This document shows positions 40,559 to 49,829 of a stretch of DNA of 64,000 nt, in pieces. The DNA lies in the NCBI RefSeq assembly GCF_009668025.1, contig NZ_WJXZ01000015.1:300316-364315 (forward strand), read 5' to 3'. This DNA comes from Larkinella terrae (GTDB lineage Bacteria; Bacteroidota; Bacteroidia; Cytophagales; Spirosomataceae). A model generated the notes under the pieces. It did no database searches and had not been told where the DNA came from. It saw nothing but the letters and a program-made list of their open reading frames with translations. The number at the start of each line of letters is the position of its first letter. The first letter of the stretch is position 1. The translations under genes were made by a program, and so were the position numbers.

Positions 40559-41002
40559 TTATTTTTTACTTGTAACCCCAACTCCATAACGGATTACCGA
40601 TTCAAGTACATCCATGTTGATATCGTTCAGGCTTTTGAACTTAATGCAATAGCCGCTTATACTCGCCTTGCCGAGCTTTTCTCCGTAGGCCTTCGCCAGG
40701 TAGGTCTTATCTTCAATACCAAGGACATAGACGGAAATTCCGCTGGTGTTCACGCTCATACCAATCTGATAAAACTCCCTGGTTTTTCCATCGGCATATC
40801 GTATGGTATAAAGTCCGTAGCCGATATTCGGATTGGAAACCGTTTTATTTTCACCGTTTTTACCATCCAGAAACCATACTTGACAGCCGGGCATGAGTTG
40901 CAAAATGAGGTGGTGCAACGCTTGCATATCGCTGCGTTTGGGCTCAGGCTGACTGGCAATATACGTTTCAATTTGTTCCTGTATGGTCAAAGCATTAGCC
41001 AT
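40559..41002 (-). CDS. DUF1801 domain protein
   Basis: The 147-residue product matches DUF1801 (IETYIASQPEPKRSDMQALHHLI, then YADGKTREFYQIGMS and YCIKFKSLNDINMDVLESVIRYG). The family has a TATA-binding-like fold and unknown function. ATG 41002 is preferred over a longer frame that would overlap the beta-helix gene by 59 bases. It lies between two secreted enzymes but has no signal peptide. Confidence 0.82.
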   Translation of the reverse strand: MANALTIQEQIETYIASQPEPKRSDMQALHHLILQLMPGCQVWFLDGKNGENKTVSNPNIGYGLYTIRYADGKTREFYQIGMSVNTSGISVYVLGIEDKTYLAKAYGEKLGKASISGYCIKFKSLNDINMDVLESVIRYGVGVTSKK

Positions 41003-41018
41003 CGTCCGAATAGGTAGA

Positions 41019-43121
41019 TTATTTTTTCTCGTGCTGAGCGACCATCTCGTCAAATTCCTGCGCCACTGCCGAATCAAGCCGGGCCTTGTTTTTCCAGGCT
41101 ATTGTACCGTAAACACCGGCCTGGCTGTAATCAAACGGTTTGAAACCGATCTTTTGAACCACATCGGTATTCGCAAGCCGAAAGTCAAAGGCTTCCGGAT
41201 TCACAAATCCCGGATCGGCGATGATCGAATGCTGATCTTTGCCCGACTGCTGCCATTCCTGCACGGTCTGTTTACCAAACATCAGCTCATTTTTCGAGCG
41301 GGGATCCCAGTAACAATTCTGGTCGGCGAGCAGGTTAAATTTGGCCCAGTTGCTGCTCAGGAGCGTACCGGTTTTGTAATAAATGATATTGTTGGTGAAC
41401 AGAAACGAACGGTGCGGTTCCACGCGGGTGGCCTGCAACTGCGCCTTAATGTTGTCAGCAAAAATGTTGTTCCGAATGAGGTTATCCTTGCCGTAATGCT
41501 GGTGAAAACCGGAGCTTTTGCAAGCATAAACGAGGTTGTTCTCCATCACAATATCCGTCGAACCTTCGTCGGTATACAGCCCCCAGCCGCCGTAATCGAA
41601 GGCGTAAATGTGGTGAATGACGTTGTTCGATACCACCGTTCCCTCCGACACGCCGAGCGTATAGACTCCGCCCATATCGCTCAGAACGCCCCAGCCCAAA
41701 TGGTGAATGTGGTTGAACTCGACCCGGTTTCGCTTCGACGGACTGAAGGCGTAGCCCCAAACCCAGCCCACCGACACGCCGGAATACCGAAAATCAGCGA
41801 TTTCGTTGTGCGACAGGACGTTATCCCGTCCGTTGAAAATAATCAAAGCCACCGCGCAGGGAAAAACGTGACCGCCCGATCGCATGATGTTGTTGTCGAC
41901 GGTAATGTGGTGTGTCAGCTCCGAGGAGTCGGGCCGGATGACGGTTTCGCCAATTTTGACGCCACTCGCCCCCAGATCGTGCAGGTAACACCGCTCGACG
42001 CGCCCGTTGGCGCAAGCCCGCCGGAACCAGATGCCGCTGCCGCCCGTATGCGCCACTTCGCAGTTGATAAAGCTGATCTTGTCGGCAAAATCCAGTTGAA
42101 CCGTCGCTTCCACCCGCGCTGCCGCCTGCTCGGGCTCGACGCCAAAAGCGGGCATCTGGTAACCGGCGATCTGAAACGAGAGGTTTTCAAACCGGATGTT
42201 CGACGCGCGCCGACCGGCTTTTTCATCGCCGTTAATCACGACAAATTTCTCGTTGACCGGGGCAAAACCCGTGATTTTGTCGATGGTTTCGCCGGGCCGG
42301 GGGCGGTAATACAGCGTACCGGTTTTCTCCAGAAACCACTCGCCGGGCGCGTCCAGTGCAGCCCGCAGGTTTTCGATGACGAACAACGAGTGGCTGGTAA
42401 TTTTATTCCACGGCTTCATGCCTTCGCCGGTAATGTAGATAGCCGTGTCGGCTTCGCTCACCGAAAGAACCGGTTTGCGCGTATTGTCCCAGTTGTGGTA
42501 AAATGTCACTACCGTTTTGGCCAGATCGGCTTCCGAAAGCTTTGAAAACCAGGGCATACTCTCGATCGGAACGGTAACTTTCTGAGCGGCCAAATCGGAT
42601 AATCGCCCGGTTCCTTTGTTCAGAATGGTTTCGGAAACGGCTTTCGGCTGAAAAAAACCGTTGTTGGGCGTCTGAGCGCGGGTGGCCCGCTGCCCGTTGA
42701 CGTACAACTGCTCGAACAGCCAGCCGTACCGGCGCACTTCCGGAACATCCGTTTTCCAGAGTTCATCCGAAACTTTCTCAAACTTTTTCAGGCGCATGCC
42801 GCCGTAAAAAACCGGAGTGCTGCCCGCTTCGCCCCTGAAAACGAGCGGAGCGGTTTCCAAACCGGAATCCTCGGCAGACAACACCAGCGGTTCCGTCAGC
42901 AGGTACTCGCCTTTCCGAACGACAACTTCGATGGGTTTGATGGGCGGTTTTTGCCGTCGCAGCAGACGGGCGCGGTTGCGGGCGCCGGTGAGCGTTGCCA
43001 GCGGTTTCTGGAGGGTTCCGGGATTCTGATCGTTTCCCGAAGGAGCCACGTAAATCGTCTGGGAAAACGCATCGGTGGCAAGGAGCCAAAGGCAGGAAAG
43101 CAGGAAAAACCGGTTACACAT
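41019..43121 (-). CDS. Secreted right-handed parallel beta-helix protein
   Basis: The 700-residue protein has a signal peptide (MCNRFFLLSCLWLLATDAFSQ), a DUF1565-like opening (IYVAPSGNDQNPGTLQKPLATL) and repeated beta-helix turns such as ISFINCEVAHTGGSGIWF, RVERCYLHDLGASGVKIG and VVSNNVIHHIYAFDYGGWG. Proteins of this type are polysaccharide lyases or galactosidases (PL6, GH110-like); the exact activity is not evident. Its neighbours suggest glycan degradation outside the cytoplasm or on the cell surface. Confidence 0.82.
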   Translation of the reverse strand: MCNRFFLLSCLWLLATDAFSQTIYVAPSGNDQNPGTLQKPLATLTGARNRARLLRRQKPPIKPIEVVVRKGEYLLTEPLVLSAEDSGLETAPLVFRGEAGSTPVFYGGMRLKKFEKVSDELWKTDVPEVRRYGWLFEQLYVNGQRATRAQTPNNGFFQPKAVSETILNKGTGRLSDLAAQKVTVPIESMPWFSKLSEADLAKTVVTFYHNWDNTRKPVLSVSEADTAIYITGEGMKPWNKITSHSLFVIENLRAALDAPGEWFLEKTGTLYYRPRPGETIDKITGFAPVNEKFVVINGDEKAGRRASNIRFENLSFQIAGYQMPAFGVEPEQAAARVEATVQLDFADKISFINCEVAHTGGSGIWFRRACANGRVERCYLHDLGASGVKIGETVIRPDSSELTHHITVDNNIMRSGGHVFPCAVALIIFNGRDNVLSHNEIADFRYSGVSVGWVWGYAFSPSKRNRVEFNHIHHLGWGVLSDMGGVYTLGVSEGTVVSNNVIHHIYAFDYGGWGLYTDEGSTDIVMENNLVYACKSSGFHQHYGKDNLIRNNIFADNIKAQLQATRVEPHRSFLFTNNIIYYKTGTLLSSNWAKFNLLADQNCYWDPRSKNELMFGKQTVQEWQQSGKDQHSIIADPGFVNPEAFDFRLANTDVVQKIGFKPFDYSQAGVYGTIAWKNKARLDSAVAQEFDEMVAQHEKK

Positions 43122-43276
43122 GGGCAGTATTCAGGGGTTAGAAACTGGAAGCAAAAGCAGCCCGGCGAAACTTCTTACTATCGGCACAGCGGTTAAATGC
43201 AAACACTCCGGCGAAAACCGGACTTTTTAACCTGTTTTTCCGGGAAGAAGCCCGTTCGGCTACCAAACCGGGGCCC

Positions 43277-43885
43277 TTATAGACCCGCCAAAAACCGTTG
43301 TACATCGGCTCGTCCTTTTTCCGTCGCATACGGTATGACGAGTTTCGCCAGTAATGTAAGGTAATGAGCCATTTGCTCCGGCGGACTTAGGTGGCGAAAC
43401 GACAGGCTGGCTTCGGAAATCCAGAAACGGGCCGTCAGGGTAAAAACCGATACCAGAAAAGTAATGTCGGCCTGCGGGCTCAGGTAGTCCGCCTGTTGCA
43501 GCGCTGACAGGCTGGCTACAATCGAGGAAAACCGCTTTTTCTCGGTTTCCTTGTAGTTTTCTGACAGCACTTTATTCTGTTCCATCAGGTGCACGAAACT
43601 AAGCAGCAGGCAGCGGTACTGAACATGGTGCGCAAAAATTTTCCGAAACCGATCCAGAAACGAAAACAGGGTTCCGGTTTCCTCCACGATGATTTGTTCG
43701 TTCAACTTCGACAGATCCTGGGCCAGGCGGTTCACCAGATCATCTTTAGTCGGGAAATAATAGGTGATGTTGCCTACCCGAATACCGAGCACGGCGGCCA
43801 GTTCCCGCAGTCCAACGTACTCAATTCCCCGTTCATTGAACATTTCTAACGCTTTAGCGACGATTTTTTCCTCTTTGGTTACCAT
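43277..43885 (-). CDS. TetR family transcriptional regulator
   Basis: The 202-residue protein has the TetR N-terminal helix-turn-helix (KIVAKALEMFNERGIEYVGLRELAAVLGIRVGNITYYFPTKDDLVNRL in parts) and a helical ligand-binding C-terminal half. It is divergent from the cupin gene; the 53-base shared region contains the likely operator GGACAATGTCC. It probably represses the cupin gene and perhaps itself; the inducer is unknown. Confidence 0.9.
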   Translation of the reverse strand: MVTKEEKIVAKALEMFNERGIEYVGLRELAAVLGIRVGNITYYFPTKDDLVNRLAQDLSKLNEQIIVEETGTLFSFLDRFRKIFAHHVQYRCLLLSFVHLMEQNKVLSENYKETEKKRFSSIVASLSALQQADYLSPQADITFLVSVFTLTARFWISEASLSFRHLSPPEQMAHYLTLLAKLVIPYATEKGRADVQRFLAGL

Positions 43886-43890
43886 AGAAT

Positions 43891-43920
43891 TTGGACAATG
43901 TCCTAAAGTTACTAAGTTTG
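43891..43920 (+). promoter_or_regulatory. Cupin promoter with TetR operator between the -33 and -7 boxes
   Basis: TTG (43891-43893), a 19-base spacer and TAAGTTTG (43913-43920) form a Bacteroidota promoter. The palindrome GGACA-A-TGTCC (43893-43903) starts within the -33 box, so a bound TetR dimer would block RNA polymerase. A near match, GGACAATATCC, lies upstream of hpf at 19265. Confidence 0.72.
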
Positions 43921-43938
43921 GGAAAACTTAACAAAACA

Positions 43939-44490
43939 ATGAACATTGTATATCCTCACACGATTCAGAATTGCCTGGGCGAAAAGCTCACATTTCTCGG
44001 TATTGAAACCGGCCCCGAGGGCGATAAAGTACTGGTTGAGAACCTGGTAACTCCCCAATCCGGCCCTCCCATGCACACGCATTTCCGGCAGGATGAAGAG
44101 CTGACGGTGGTATCCGGCAAGCTGGCTTATCAGGTATTGGGGCAGGAGCCGAAATACGCCTACGCGGGGAGCAGCGTCCTGTTTAAACGCGGAGTTCCCC
44201 ACCGGTTCTGGAATGCCGGTGAGGAAGCCCTGATCTGCACCGGCTGGATACAACCCGCCAACAGCATTGTTTATTACCTGTCGGCGATCTATGCGGCCCA
44301 AAATAAATCCGGAAAGGCGCAACCCGAAGCGTTCGATGCCGCCTACCTGCTCACCCGGTATGCCCACGAATATGACATGGTCGAGATTCCGCCCTTCGTC
44401 AGGAAAGTGATTATTCCGATTACCTACCTGATTGGTCGGTTGCTCGGGAAATATAAGCACTTTGCGGATGCGCCCCTGCCGCTGAAATAG
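43939..44490 (+). CDS. Cupin domain protein regulated by TetR
   Basis: The 183-residue protein is a single cupin with motif 1 in PPMHTHFRQDEELTVVSG and motif 2 in GVPHRFWNAGEE, giving His/Glu metal ligands. A hydrophobic C-terminal tail (VIIPITYLIGRLLGKY) suggests membrane contact. ATG 43939 is used, because the longer frame would begin within the promoter. Function unknown; the divergent TetR suggests response to a small molecule. Confidence 0.83.
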   Translation: MNIVYPHTIQNCLGEKLTFLGIETGPEGDKVLVENLVTPQSGPPMHTHFRQDEELTVVSGKLAYQVLGQEPKYAYAGSSVLFKRGVPHRFWNAGEEALICTGWIQPANSIVYYLSAIYAAQNKSGKAQPEAFDAAYLLTRYAHEYDMVEIPPFVRKVIIPITYLIGRLLGKYKHFADAPLPLK

Positions 44491-44580
44491 GTCACCGGTT
44501 TAGCGGGTCTTCATGACTGTCCGATCGCGACCGGTAGTTACCGAACGCGACCGGCTTTTGTGAAAAACCACCCCACCGGT

Positions 44581-46467
44581 ATGGCATCGAACCTTACAAC
44601 AACGATTCTCTCGCTGCTTCTATGCGCCACTCTGAACCGCCCGCTCTCTGCGCAGGACGTTCGTGACCTGAAAACCGGTACCATTATTCCGGACGAAACC
44701 TACAGCGATCAGCCGTACATCGTCAAAACCAACGACGGTGCGTGGCTGTGCGTGCTGACCACCGGCACCGGCCACGAGGGTGCTTCCGGTCAGCACATCA
44801 TCTCCCAGCGGAGTCTGGATCAGGGCAAAACCTGGATTGACAAACGGGATATTGAGCCCGGCGACGGGCCGGAAGCATCGTATGCCGTGCTCCTGAAAGC
44901 GTCCTCGGGCCGGATTTTCGTTTTCTACAACCACAACACCGACAACATTCGGGCGGTCAAAGGCGACAATCCGCCGTATAAAGACGGTCTGGTCAAACGG
45001 GTGGATAGTCAGGGGTATTTTGTCTTTAAGTATTCCGACGACAACGGCAAAAGCTGGTCGGCCAACCGTATTCCGATCCCGGTTCGAAATTTCGAAATCG
45101 ACAGGAAGAATCCGTATCAGGGCAAAATTCAGTATTTCTGGAATGTCGGGCGGGCGTTTACATACAAGGAATCCGCGTATGTTCCCATCCATAAAGTGGG
45201 CGGTTTTGGCGACGGTTTTTTCACATCGAGCGAAGGCGCTTTGCTCCAGAGTCCGGATTTATTAACCGCAACCGATCCGGCACAAGCCCGCTGGAATACC
45301 CTGCCCGACGGCGAAATCGGCTTGCGGACACCCGCAGGCGTCGGCGGTCCGATTGCCGAGGAGCAAAACTTCGTAGTTCTGAGCGACGGTTCTTTTTACT
45401 GCGTGTACCGCACGATCGACGGACATCCGGCCTATTCGTACAGCCGTGACGCCGGGCATACCTGGGAACCGCCCCAATACCTGCGGTACGGCAACGGCCA
45501 GTTGGTGAAGCACCCGCGAGCGGCTAATTTTGTCTGGAAATGCGAGAATGGAAAGTATCTGTACTGGTTTCACAACCACGGCGGGCGGTTTATCCGTGAA
45601 CATCCCAACCGGCGCAACATGGCGTATGATGACCGGAATCCCGCCTGGATTTCGGGCGGTTTGGAGGTCGATTCACCCAAGGGAAAAATCATCAAATGGA
45701 CGCAGCCGGAAATTTTACTGTACGACGAAGATCCGCTGATTCGGATGAGTTATCCCGATCTGGTGGAAGACAAAGGGGCCTATTACATCACGGAAACGCA
45801 GAAAGACATCGCCCGCGTCCACAAAATCAACGAAAGCCTGCTGAGCGGTTTGTGGAACCAGTTCGACAATCGGCAGAAAACGCAGGCCGGTCCGGTGACC
45901 AGTTGGTCGTACCAATCGGGGAAATTTCCGCAAACCGTGGCCGCTCCGGCTATGCCCGAATTTTACAGACGCGATACCAGAAAACTGGAACAACCGGGCC
46001 TGAATGTTCCGAACGGTTTTACGATCGACCTTGATTTTACCCTGACAAATCTGTCTGATAATCAGATCCTGCTCGACGCCCGCGACCCCAGCGGCAAAGG
46101 CTGGTTTTTACGAACCACCGACGCCAAAACCGTTGAGTTTTCGATGAACGACGGGCGAACCCAGGCCAGTTGGCCCTGCGATCAGGGTTTGCTGAAAGCT
46201 AATCAGAACCACCACCTCAGCCTCATCGTCGACGGCGGTCCGCACATCATTGCCTTCGTGGTCGACGGCAAGCTGAACGACGGTGGCGACACCCGCCCCT
46301 TCGGCTGGGGACGGTTTAATCCGTATTTGAAGTCAGCCGCCGGGGCTTCCCAAATTCGTCTTGGTGCGGCAATCAACGGGCGGATTCGCCAGCTTTCGAT
46401 TTATAACCGGGCGCTGACGGTTTCGGAAGCCATCGGAAACTACCAGACGCAGAAAACCGCACCGTAA
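44581..46467 (+). CDS. Secreted BNR/sialidase-like beta-propeller with C-terminal lectin-like domain
   Basis: The 628-residue protein has a signal peptide (MASNLTTTILSLLLCATLNRPLSAQ) and Asp boxes SLDQGKTW, SDDNGKSW and SRDAGHTW, typical of six-bladed sialidase propellers. The C-terminal part (residues about 460-620, NGFTIDLDFTLTNLSDNQILLDARD) looks like a LamG/concanavalin A-type domain. It may be a sialidase or another exo-acting glycosidase; catalytic Arg triad could not be assigned. ATG 44581 is preferred over the GTG seven codons upstream. Confidence 0.78.
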   Translation: MASNLTTTILSLLLCATLNRPLSAQDVRDLKTGTIIPDETYSDQPYIVKTNDGAWLCVLTTGTGHEGASGQHIISQRSLDQGKTWIDKRDIEPGDGPEASYAVLLKASSGRIFVFYNHNTDNIRAVKGDNPPYKDGLVKRVDSQGYFVFKYSDDNGKSWSANRIPIPVRNFEIDRKNPYQGKIQYFWNVGRAFTYKESAYVPIHKVGGFGDGFFTSSEGALLQSPDLLTATDPAQARWNTLPDGEIGLRTPAGVGGPIAEEQNFVVLSDGSFYCVYRTIDGHPAYSYSRDAGHTWEPPQYLRYGNGQLVKHPRAANFVWKCENGKYLYWFHNHGGRFIREHPNRRNMAYDDRNPAWISGGLEVDSPKGKIIKWTQPEILLYDEDPLIRMSYPDLVEDKGAYYITETQKDIARVHKINESLLSGLWNQFDNRQKTQAGPVTSWSYQSGKFPQTVAAPAMPEFYRRDTRKLEQPGLNVPNGFTIDLDFTLTNLSDNQILLDARDPSGKGWFLRTTDAKTVEFSMNDGRTQASWPCDQGLLKANQNHHLSLIVDGGPHIIAFVVDGKLNDGGDTRPFGWGRFNPYLKSAAGASQIRLGAAINGRIRQLSIYNRALTVSEAIGNYQTQKTAP

Positions 46468-46526
46468 CTTTCATGAGTATTCTGGCCTGGTATTGAGCTT
46501 ATTAAGAAACAAATCAAAAACCGATC

Positions 46527-47864
46527 ATGCCGCGTCGTCTTTCCCTTGTGCTGCTCATTTTGTCCGGCCTGGCCTTCGGCAGTTCGGCAGTCCTGTATAG
46601 CTCCGACCAGGTGTCGGCAACCGGCCCGCTGCTGATGCTGGCGCTGGTCCTGCTCGCGCTGGCGTTCCGGGGTTTTGCCCAATTGAAGGGATTTTCCTAC
46701 ACCGTCTGGATTCTGGCGGCCGTTACGCTGGCAATGTTTTACCCCAGTTATTTCTTCACCGTCGGCGGTTTTCAACTGAAGCGACTGATCGTGCCATTCG
46801 TGCAACTCACCATGTTCGGCATGGGTTCACACATGAGTTTTGATGATTTTAAGGGAGTAGTCCGGATGCCGAAAGGGGTTTTGATTGGAATTTGCTGCCA
46901 TTTTCTGGTGATGCCGCTGGTCGGTTTTTCGCTGTCGCATCTGTTTGATTTTGAGCCCGAAATTGCGGGGGGTATTATTCTGATCGGCTGCGTTTCCAGC
47001 GCGATGGCGTCCAACGTGATGTCGTATCTGTCGGGCGCAAATCTGGCGCTGGCCGTCACCATCGGGGCTTGTTCCACCATTCTGTCGCCGTTTGTCACCC
47101 CGTTTCTGATGAAATGGCTGGGCGGGCAATACGTCGAAATCGACATTGCGCACATGATGATCGACATCACTAACATGATCATCATCCCGATTCTGGCCGG
47201 TTTTATTTTCAACCTGTTTTATTTTGGCAACGAAACCCCTCGCGCCCGAACCGTTCAGCTCATCGCCTTTGCCGGTATCATTCTGGTAACCAACCTGATC
47301 ATGATGGTGGTGACGAAAACCGATGGGTACGGTTTTCTGATGGAACTGCTCAGTTCGTCGTTCTGGTTTTACCTGCTGCCAATGGTCAGTGCCATTTTTT
47401 TCAGAAGGGCCAAAACCATCGACCGGCCGATGATCGAGAGCGGTCTTTCGTTTGTCGCCATGCTCGGCATTGTCATCAACACGGTGATCATCACGGCTTC
47501 CGGGCGCGACAATTTACTGCAAGTCGGTGGCTGGCTGATCATTACCTGCCTTTTACACAATGTCATCGGTTTGAGCATCGGCTACTTTACGGCCCTGCTT
47601 TTCGGGTTGCCGGAGCGCGACCGACGGACGATTGCGTTTGAAGTCGGAATGCAAAACGGCGGAGTCGCCACCGGCCTGGCGCTGAAAATGGGAAAGGTTG
47701 CCACGCTGGGGCTGGCGTCGGCCATCTTCGGCCCTTTGCAGAATGTCACCGGTTCGGCCCTCGCAAACTGGTTTCGGAAACGACCGACGGCAGAGAAGAC
47801 CGCTGGAGAATCGCCCGCCAAACCGGAACAACCGGCGCTGCAAACGAACCAACTTTCCCGCTGA
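46527..47864 (+). CDS. Bile acid:sodium symporter (BASS) family transporter
   Basis: The 445-residue protein has about twelve hydrophobic segments. Residues 100-400 match the BASS/SBF family (FGMGSHMSFDDFKGVVRMPKG, GCVSSAMASNVMSYLSGANLALAVTIGACSTILSPFVTP in parts, EVGMQNGGVATGLA). The two or three extra N-terminal segments are unusual. BASS proteins move organic anions with sodium; here the substrate may be a product of the preceding hydrolase. It is convergent with the sigma factor gene (six bases between stops). Confidence 0.87.
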   Translation: MPRRLSLVLLILSGLAFGSSAVLYSSDQVSATGPLLMLALVLLALAFRGFAQLKGFSYTVWILAAVTLAMFYPSYFFTVGGFQLKRLIVPFVQLTMFGMGSHMSFDDFKGVVRMPKGVLIGICCHFLVMPLVGFSLSHLFDFEPEIAGGIILIGCVSSAMASNVMSYLSGANLALAVTIGACSTILSPFVTPFLMKWLGGQYVEIDIAHMMIDITNMIIIPILAGFIFNLFYFGNETPRARTVQLIAFAGIILVTNLIMMVVTKTDGYGFLMELLSSSFWFYLLPMVSAIFFRRAKTIDRPMIESGLSFVAMLGIVINTVIITASGRDNLLQVGGWLIITCLLHNVIGLSIGYFTALLFGLPERDRRTIAFEVGMQNGGVATGLALKMGKVATLGLASAIFGPLQNVTGSALANWFRKRPTAEKTAGESPAKPEQPALQTNQLSR

Positions 47865-47870
47865 AAATGG

Positions 47871-48467
47871 TCAGGGAAATAGCCACAAGGCTGATACGAG
47901 ACCGACCATATACAGTAACTTGACCCGCAAAACGCGCAGGCATTTGCTGATGTGAAATTCGATGGTTTTTTCGGCCAGACCGAGTTGTTCGGCTATTTCC
48001 CGGTTGGTCAGCCCGCTGCGGCTCAGCTCAAAAACCTCCCGGCTTTTTTCGGGTAAACCTTGCAATTCGCGCAGGTAAACCTCCTGTACTTCCCGGAGTT
48101 GAATCCAATCCTGCACCACGTTGGCGGAATGCGTAACCAGTGCTTCCGGATACACCTCGTCCAGCGACACCGAATTGTGGAGAAGTTGTTTTCGGAAATG
48201 CGAAATGATGCGGTTTTTGAGCGCCGAAAACAAATACACCTGAATGGCTTTGTCGATGGTCAGCGTTTCTTTCTGCACCCAGAGTGTGACAAATAAATCC
48301 TGCACCAAATCTTCGGACACGTCGCTGTCACCGGTTTTGCGAAACGCCAGGGCGTAGAGTTTCGCCGAAAAACGGGCGTGCAGTTCCGCGAAGGCGGCTG
48401 CATCAGCCTCCTCCTTCACCAATTGCCACAATGCCTGGGCGTCACGATCGCGGTACGGGTTGTGCAT
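47871..48467 (-). CDS. ECF sigma factor with hydrophobic C-terminal tail
   Basis: The 198-residue sigma factor has region 2 (FAELHARFSAKLYALAFRKTGD, DLVQDLFVTLWVQ) and region 4 (LPEKSREVFELSRSGLTNREIAEQLGLAEKTIEFHISKCLRVL in parts). It ends with a hydrophobic stretch, LLYMVGLVSALWLF, which may anchor it to the membrane or to FecR. Sigma/FecR/SusC sets normally lie in one direction; here sigma is divergent from fecR. Confidence 0.92.
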   Translation of the reverse strand: MHNPYRDRDAQALWQLVKEEADAAAFAELHARFSAKLYALAFRKTGDSDVSEDLVQDLFVTLWVQKETLTIDKAIQVYLFSALKNRIISHFRKQLLHNSVSLDEVYPEALVTHSANVVQDWIQLREVQEVYLRELQGLPEKSREVFELSRSGLTNREIAEQLGLAEKTIEFHISKCLRVLRVKLLYMVGLVSALWLFP

Positions 48468-48615
48468 CCACTCTTAAAACATGCTGACTGCAAGTATACT
48501 AAGCTTTCAGATAGTATTTGTTATAAACTTTCTTCAAATCCCACCAGGGTTGCCGCGTTTTCGTGCGTCTTATCTTCAGAGCGGCCACCAAATGGGAAGC
48601 CGACCGACCAAACCT

Positions 48616-49632
48616 ATGAGCAAAAATGCCATTTCGCCCGACCTACTGAAAAAATACCTGGCCGGAAATTGCAACGCGGAAGAAGTTGAACAGGTGGAGC
48701 AATGGTACGCGGCCCTGAACGCCGGTGATTCCAACGCCCGCGAATTCGACCAGGCCCGCCATTTGAAAAAAGTACAGGAAATCGTCAACCTCAAAACCGG
48801 GATCGACCCGCAACCGGAGTTGGCCAGCAATGTCCGTTCGTTCGTGCCGGACTTCTGGCGCTTTGCTGCCGCAGCCATCATTTTGATCGTGAGCGGCTTA
48901 GGATTTTATTTCTACCGCAACAGCACCCAGTCACCCCCGGAACGGATGGCTCAGGCACGATCCATTGTCAATACGCAGAAACAGGTCATCCGTCATCAAT
49001 TGCCGGATGGCAGCAAGGTCTGGCTGAACCCCAACGCAGCGATTCGGTATGCCGACAATGCGTTTTCCGAAACATCGCGCACAGTCACTATCGAAGGAGA
49101 AGCTTTTTTTGAAGTGACGAAAGACCCCGCGCGGCCCTTTTTCGTGAAAAGTAACTCGCTGCTGGTGAAGGTGCTGGGGACAAGTTTCAACGTCAAATCC
49201 AACGCCGATCAGTCACGATATGAAGTCTCGGTTGTAACTGGCAAGGTGTCGGTGTCGGCACCCGATGGCAAAGGGCAGGAGAAATCAGTGCTGTTATTGC
49301 CCCGTCAGCAGGCGGTTTTTGAAGTGGCTTCGGGGCTGCTGACGTCCACGGAAATCCCGAATTCTCCGGAGCGGGTCGACACCTGGCAACCCATTTCCCT
49401 CACGTTTGAAGACGAAAAGCTATCGAATATTGCGATGCAGTTACAAAAGAAGTACGGCGTCAAAATCACACTGGCCAATCCGAATCTGGCGAATTGCCGC
49501 CTGAAAGCGACGTTTGACCACAATCGGCTGGCCGAAATTCTGGAAATAACAACCCAGTTGGTGGAAGCAACCTACGAAATGCGCGGAGATAGTATTGTGA
49601 TCGACGGCGAAGGCTGCGCCCCTGCGGAGTAA
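48616..49632 (+). CDS. FecR family anti-sigma factor
   Basis: The 338-residue protein has a cytoplasmic N-terminus (SPDLLKKYLAGNCNAEEVEQVEQWY), one membrane segment (FAAAAIILIVSGLGFYFY), the FecR domain (LPDGSKVWLNPNAAIRYADNAF, VTIEGEAFFEVTKDPARPFFV) and a C-terminal DUF4974/STN-like domain. It would sense the state of the SusC protein through its N-terminal STN domain and control the sigma factor. ATG 48616 is chosen; the longer frame from 48481 lacks family similarity. Confidence 0.92.
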   Translation: MSKNAISPDLLKKYLAGNCNAEEVEQVEQWYAALNAGDSNAREFDQARHLKKVQEIVNLKTGIDPQPELASNVRSFVPDFWRFAAAAIILIVSGLGFYFYRNSTQSPPERMAQARSIVNTQKQVIRHQLPDGSKVWLNPNAAIRYADNAFSETSRTVTIEGEAFFEVTKDPARPFFVKSNSLLVKVLGTSFNVKSNADQSRYEVSVVTGKVSVSAPDGKGQEKSVLLLPRQQAVFEVASGLLTSTEIPNSPERVDTWQPISLTFEDEKLSNIAMQLQKKYGVKITLANPNLANCRLKATFDHNRLAEILEITTQLVEATYEMRGDSIVIDGEGCAPAE

Positions 49633-49680
49633 AACAATACCGGAAGAGAATCGACTACCTAACCCTTTAAACCCCCTTCT

Positions 49681-49719
49681 ATGCCAAAACAAAAGCCAAC
49701 GCTCTTTTTACGCTTTTAA
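49681..49719 (+). other. Possible leader peptide ORF (12 codons) upstream of susC
   Basis: ATG at 49681 opens a 12-codon frame (MPKQKPTLFLRF) ending TAA, 49 bases after the fecR stop and 110 before susC. It is directly followed by a hairpin. Translation is not shown, and chance occurrence is possible. Confidence 0.35.
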
Positions 49720-49723
49720 AGGA

Positions 49724-49793
49724 AATCAGGAGTGATTGCGGCACTCCTGATTCTGAACAAGCTCTCCAAATTTCCATCACTCGGAAGGTGATG
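49724..49793 (+). promoter_or_regulatory. Two hairpins in the susC leader
   Basis: AATCAGGAGTG (49724-49734) pairs perfectly with 49742-49752 (seven-base loop), and CATCAC (49775-49780) with GTGATG (49788-49793). Neither is followed by a T tract, so they resemble attenuator or mRNA-stability elements, not terminators. Confidence 0.55.
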
Positions 49794-49829
49794 ACGGGCT
49801 TCTATTGTTCAATTTAACCACCCAAACCT

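Noticed and set aside
40983..42545. 520-codon plus-strand frame
   Set aside because: Antisense shadow of the parallel beta-helix gene, which has a signal peptide and family motifs on the minus strand.
43207..43227. TCCGG-CGAAAA-CCGGA hairpin with T tract as a terminator
   Set aside because: The T tract is on the plus strand, where no gene ends; for the minus-strand TetR gene it lacks a T tract.
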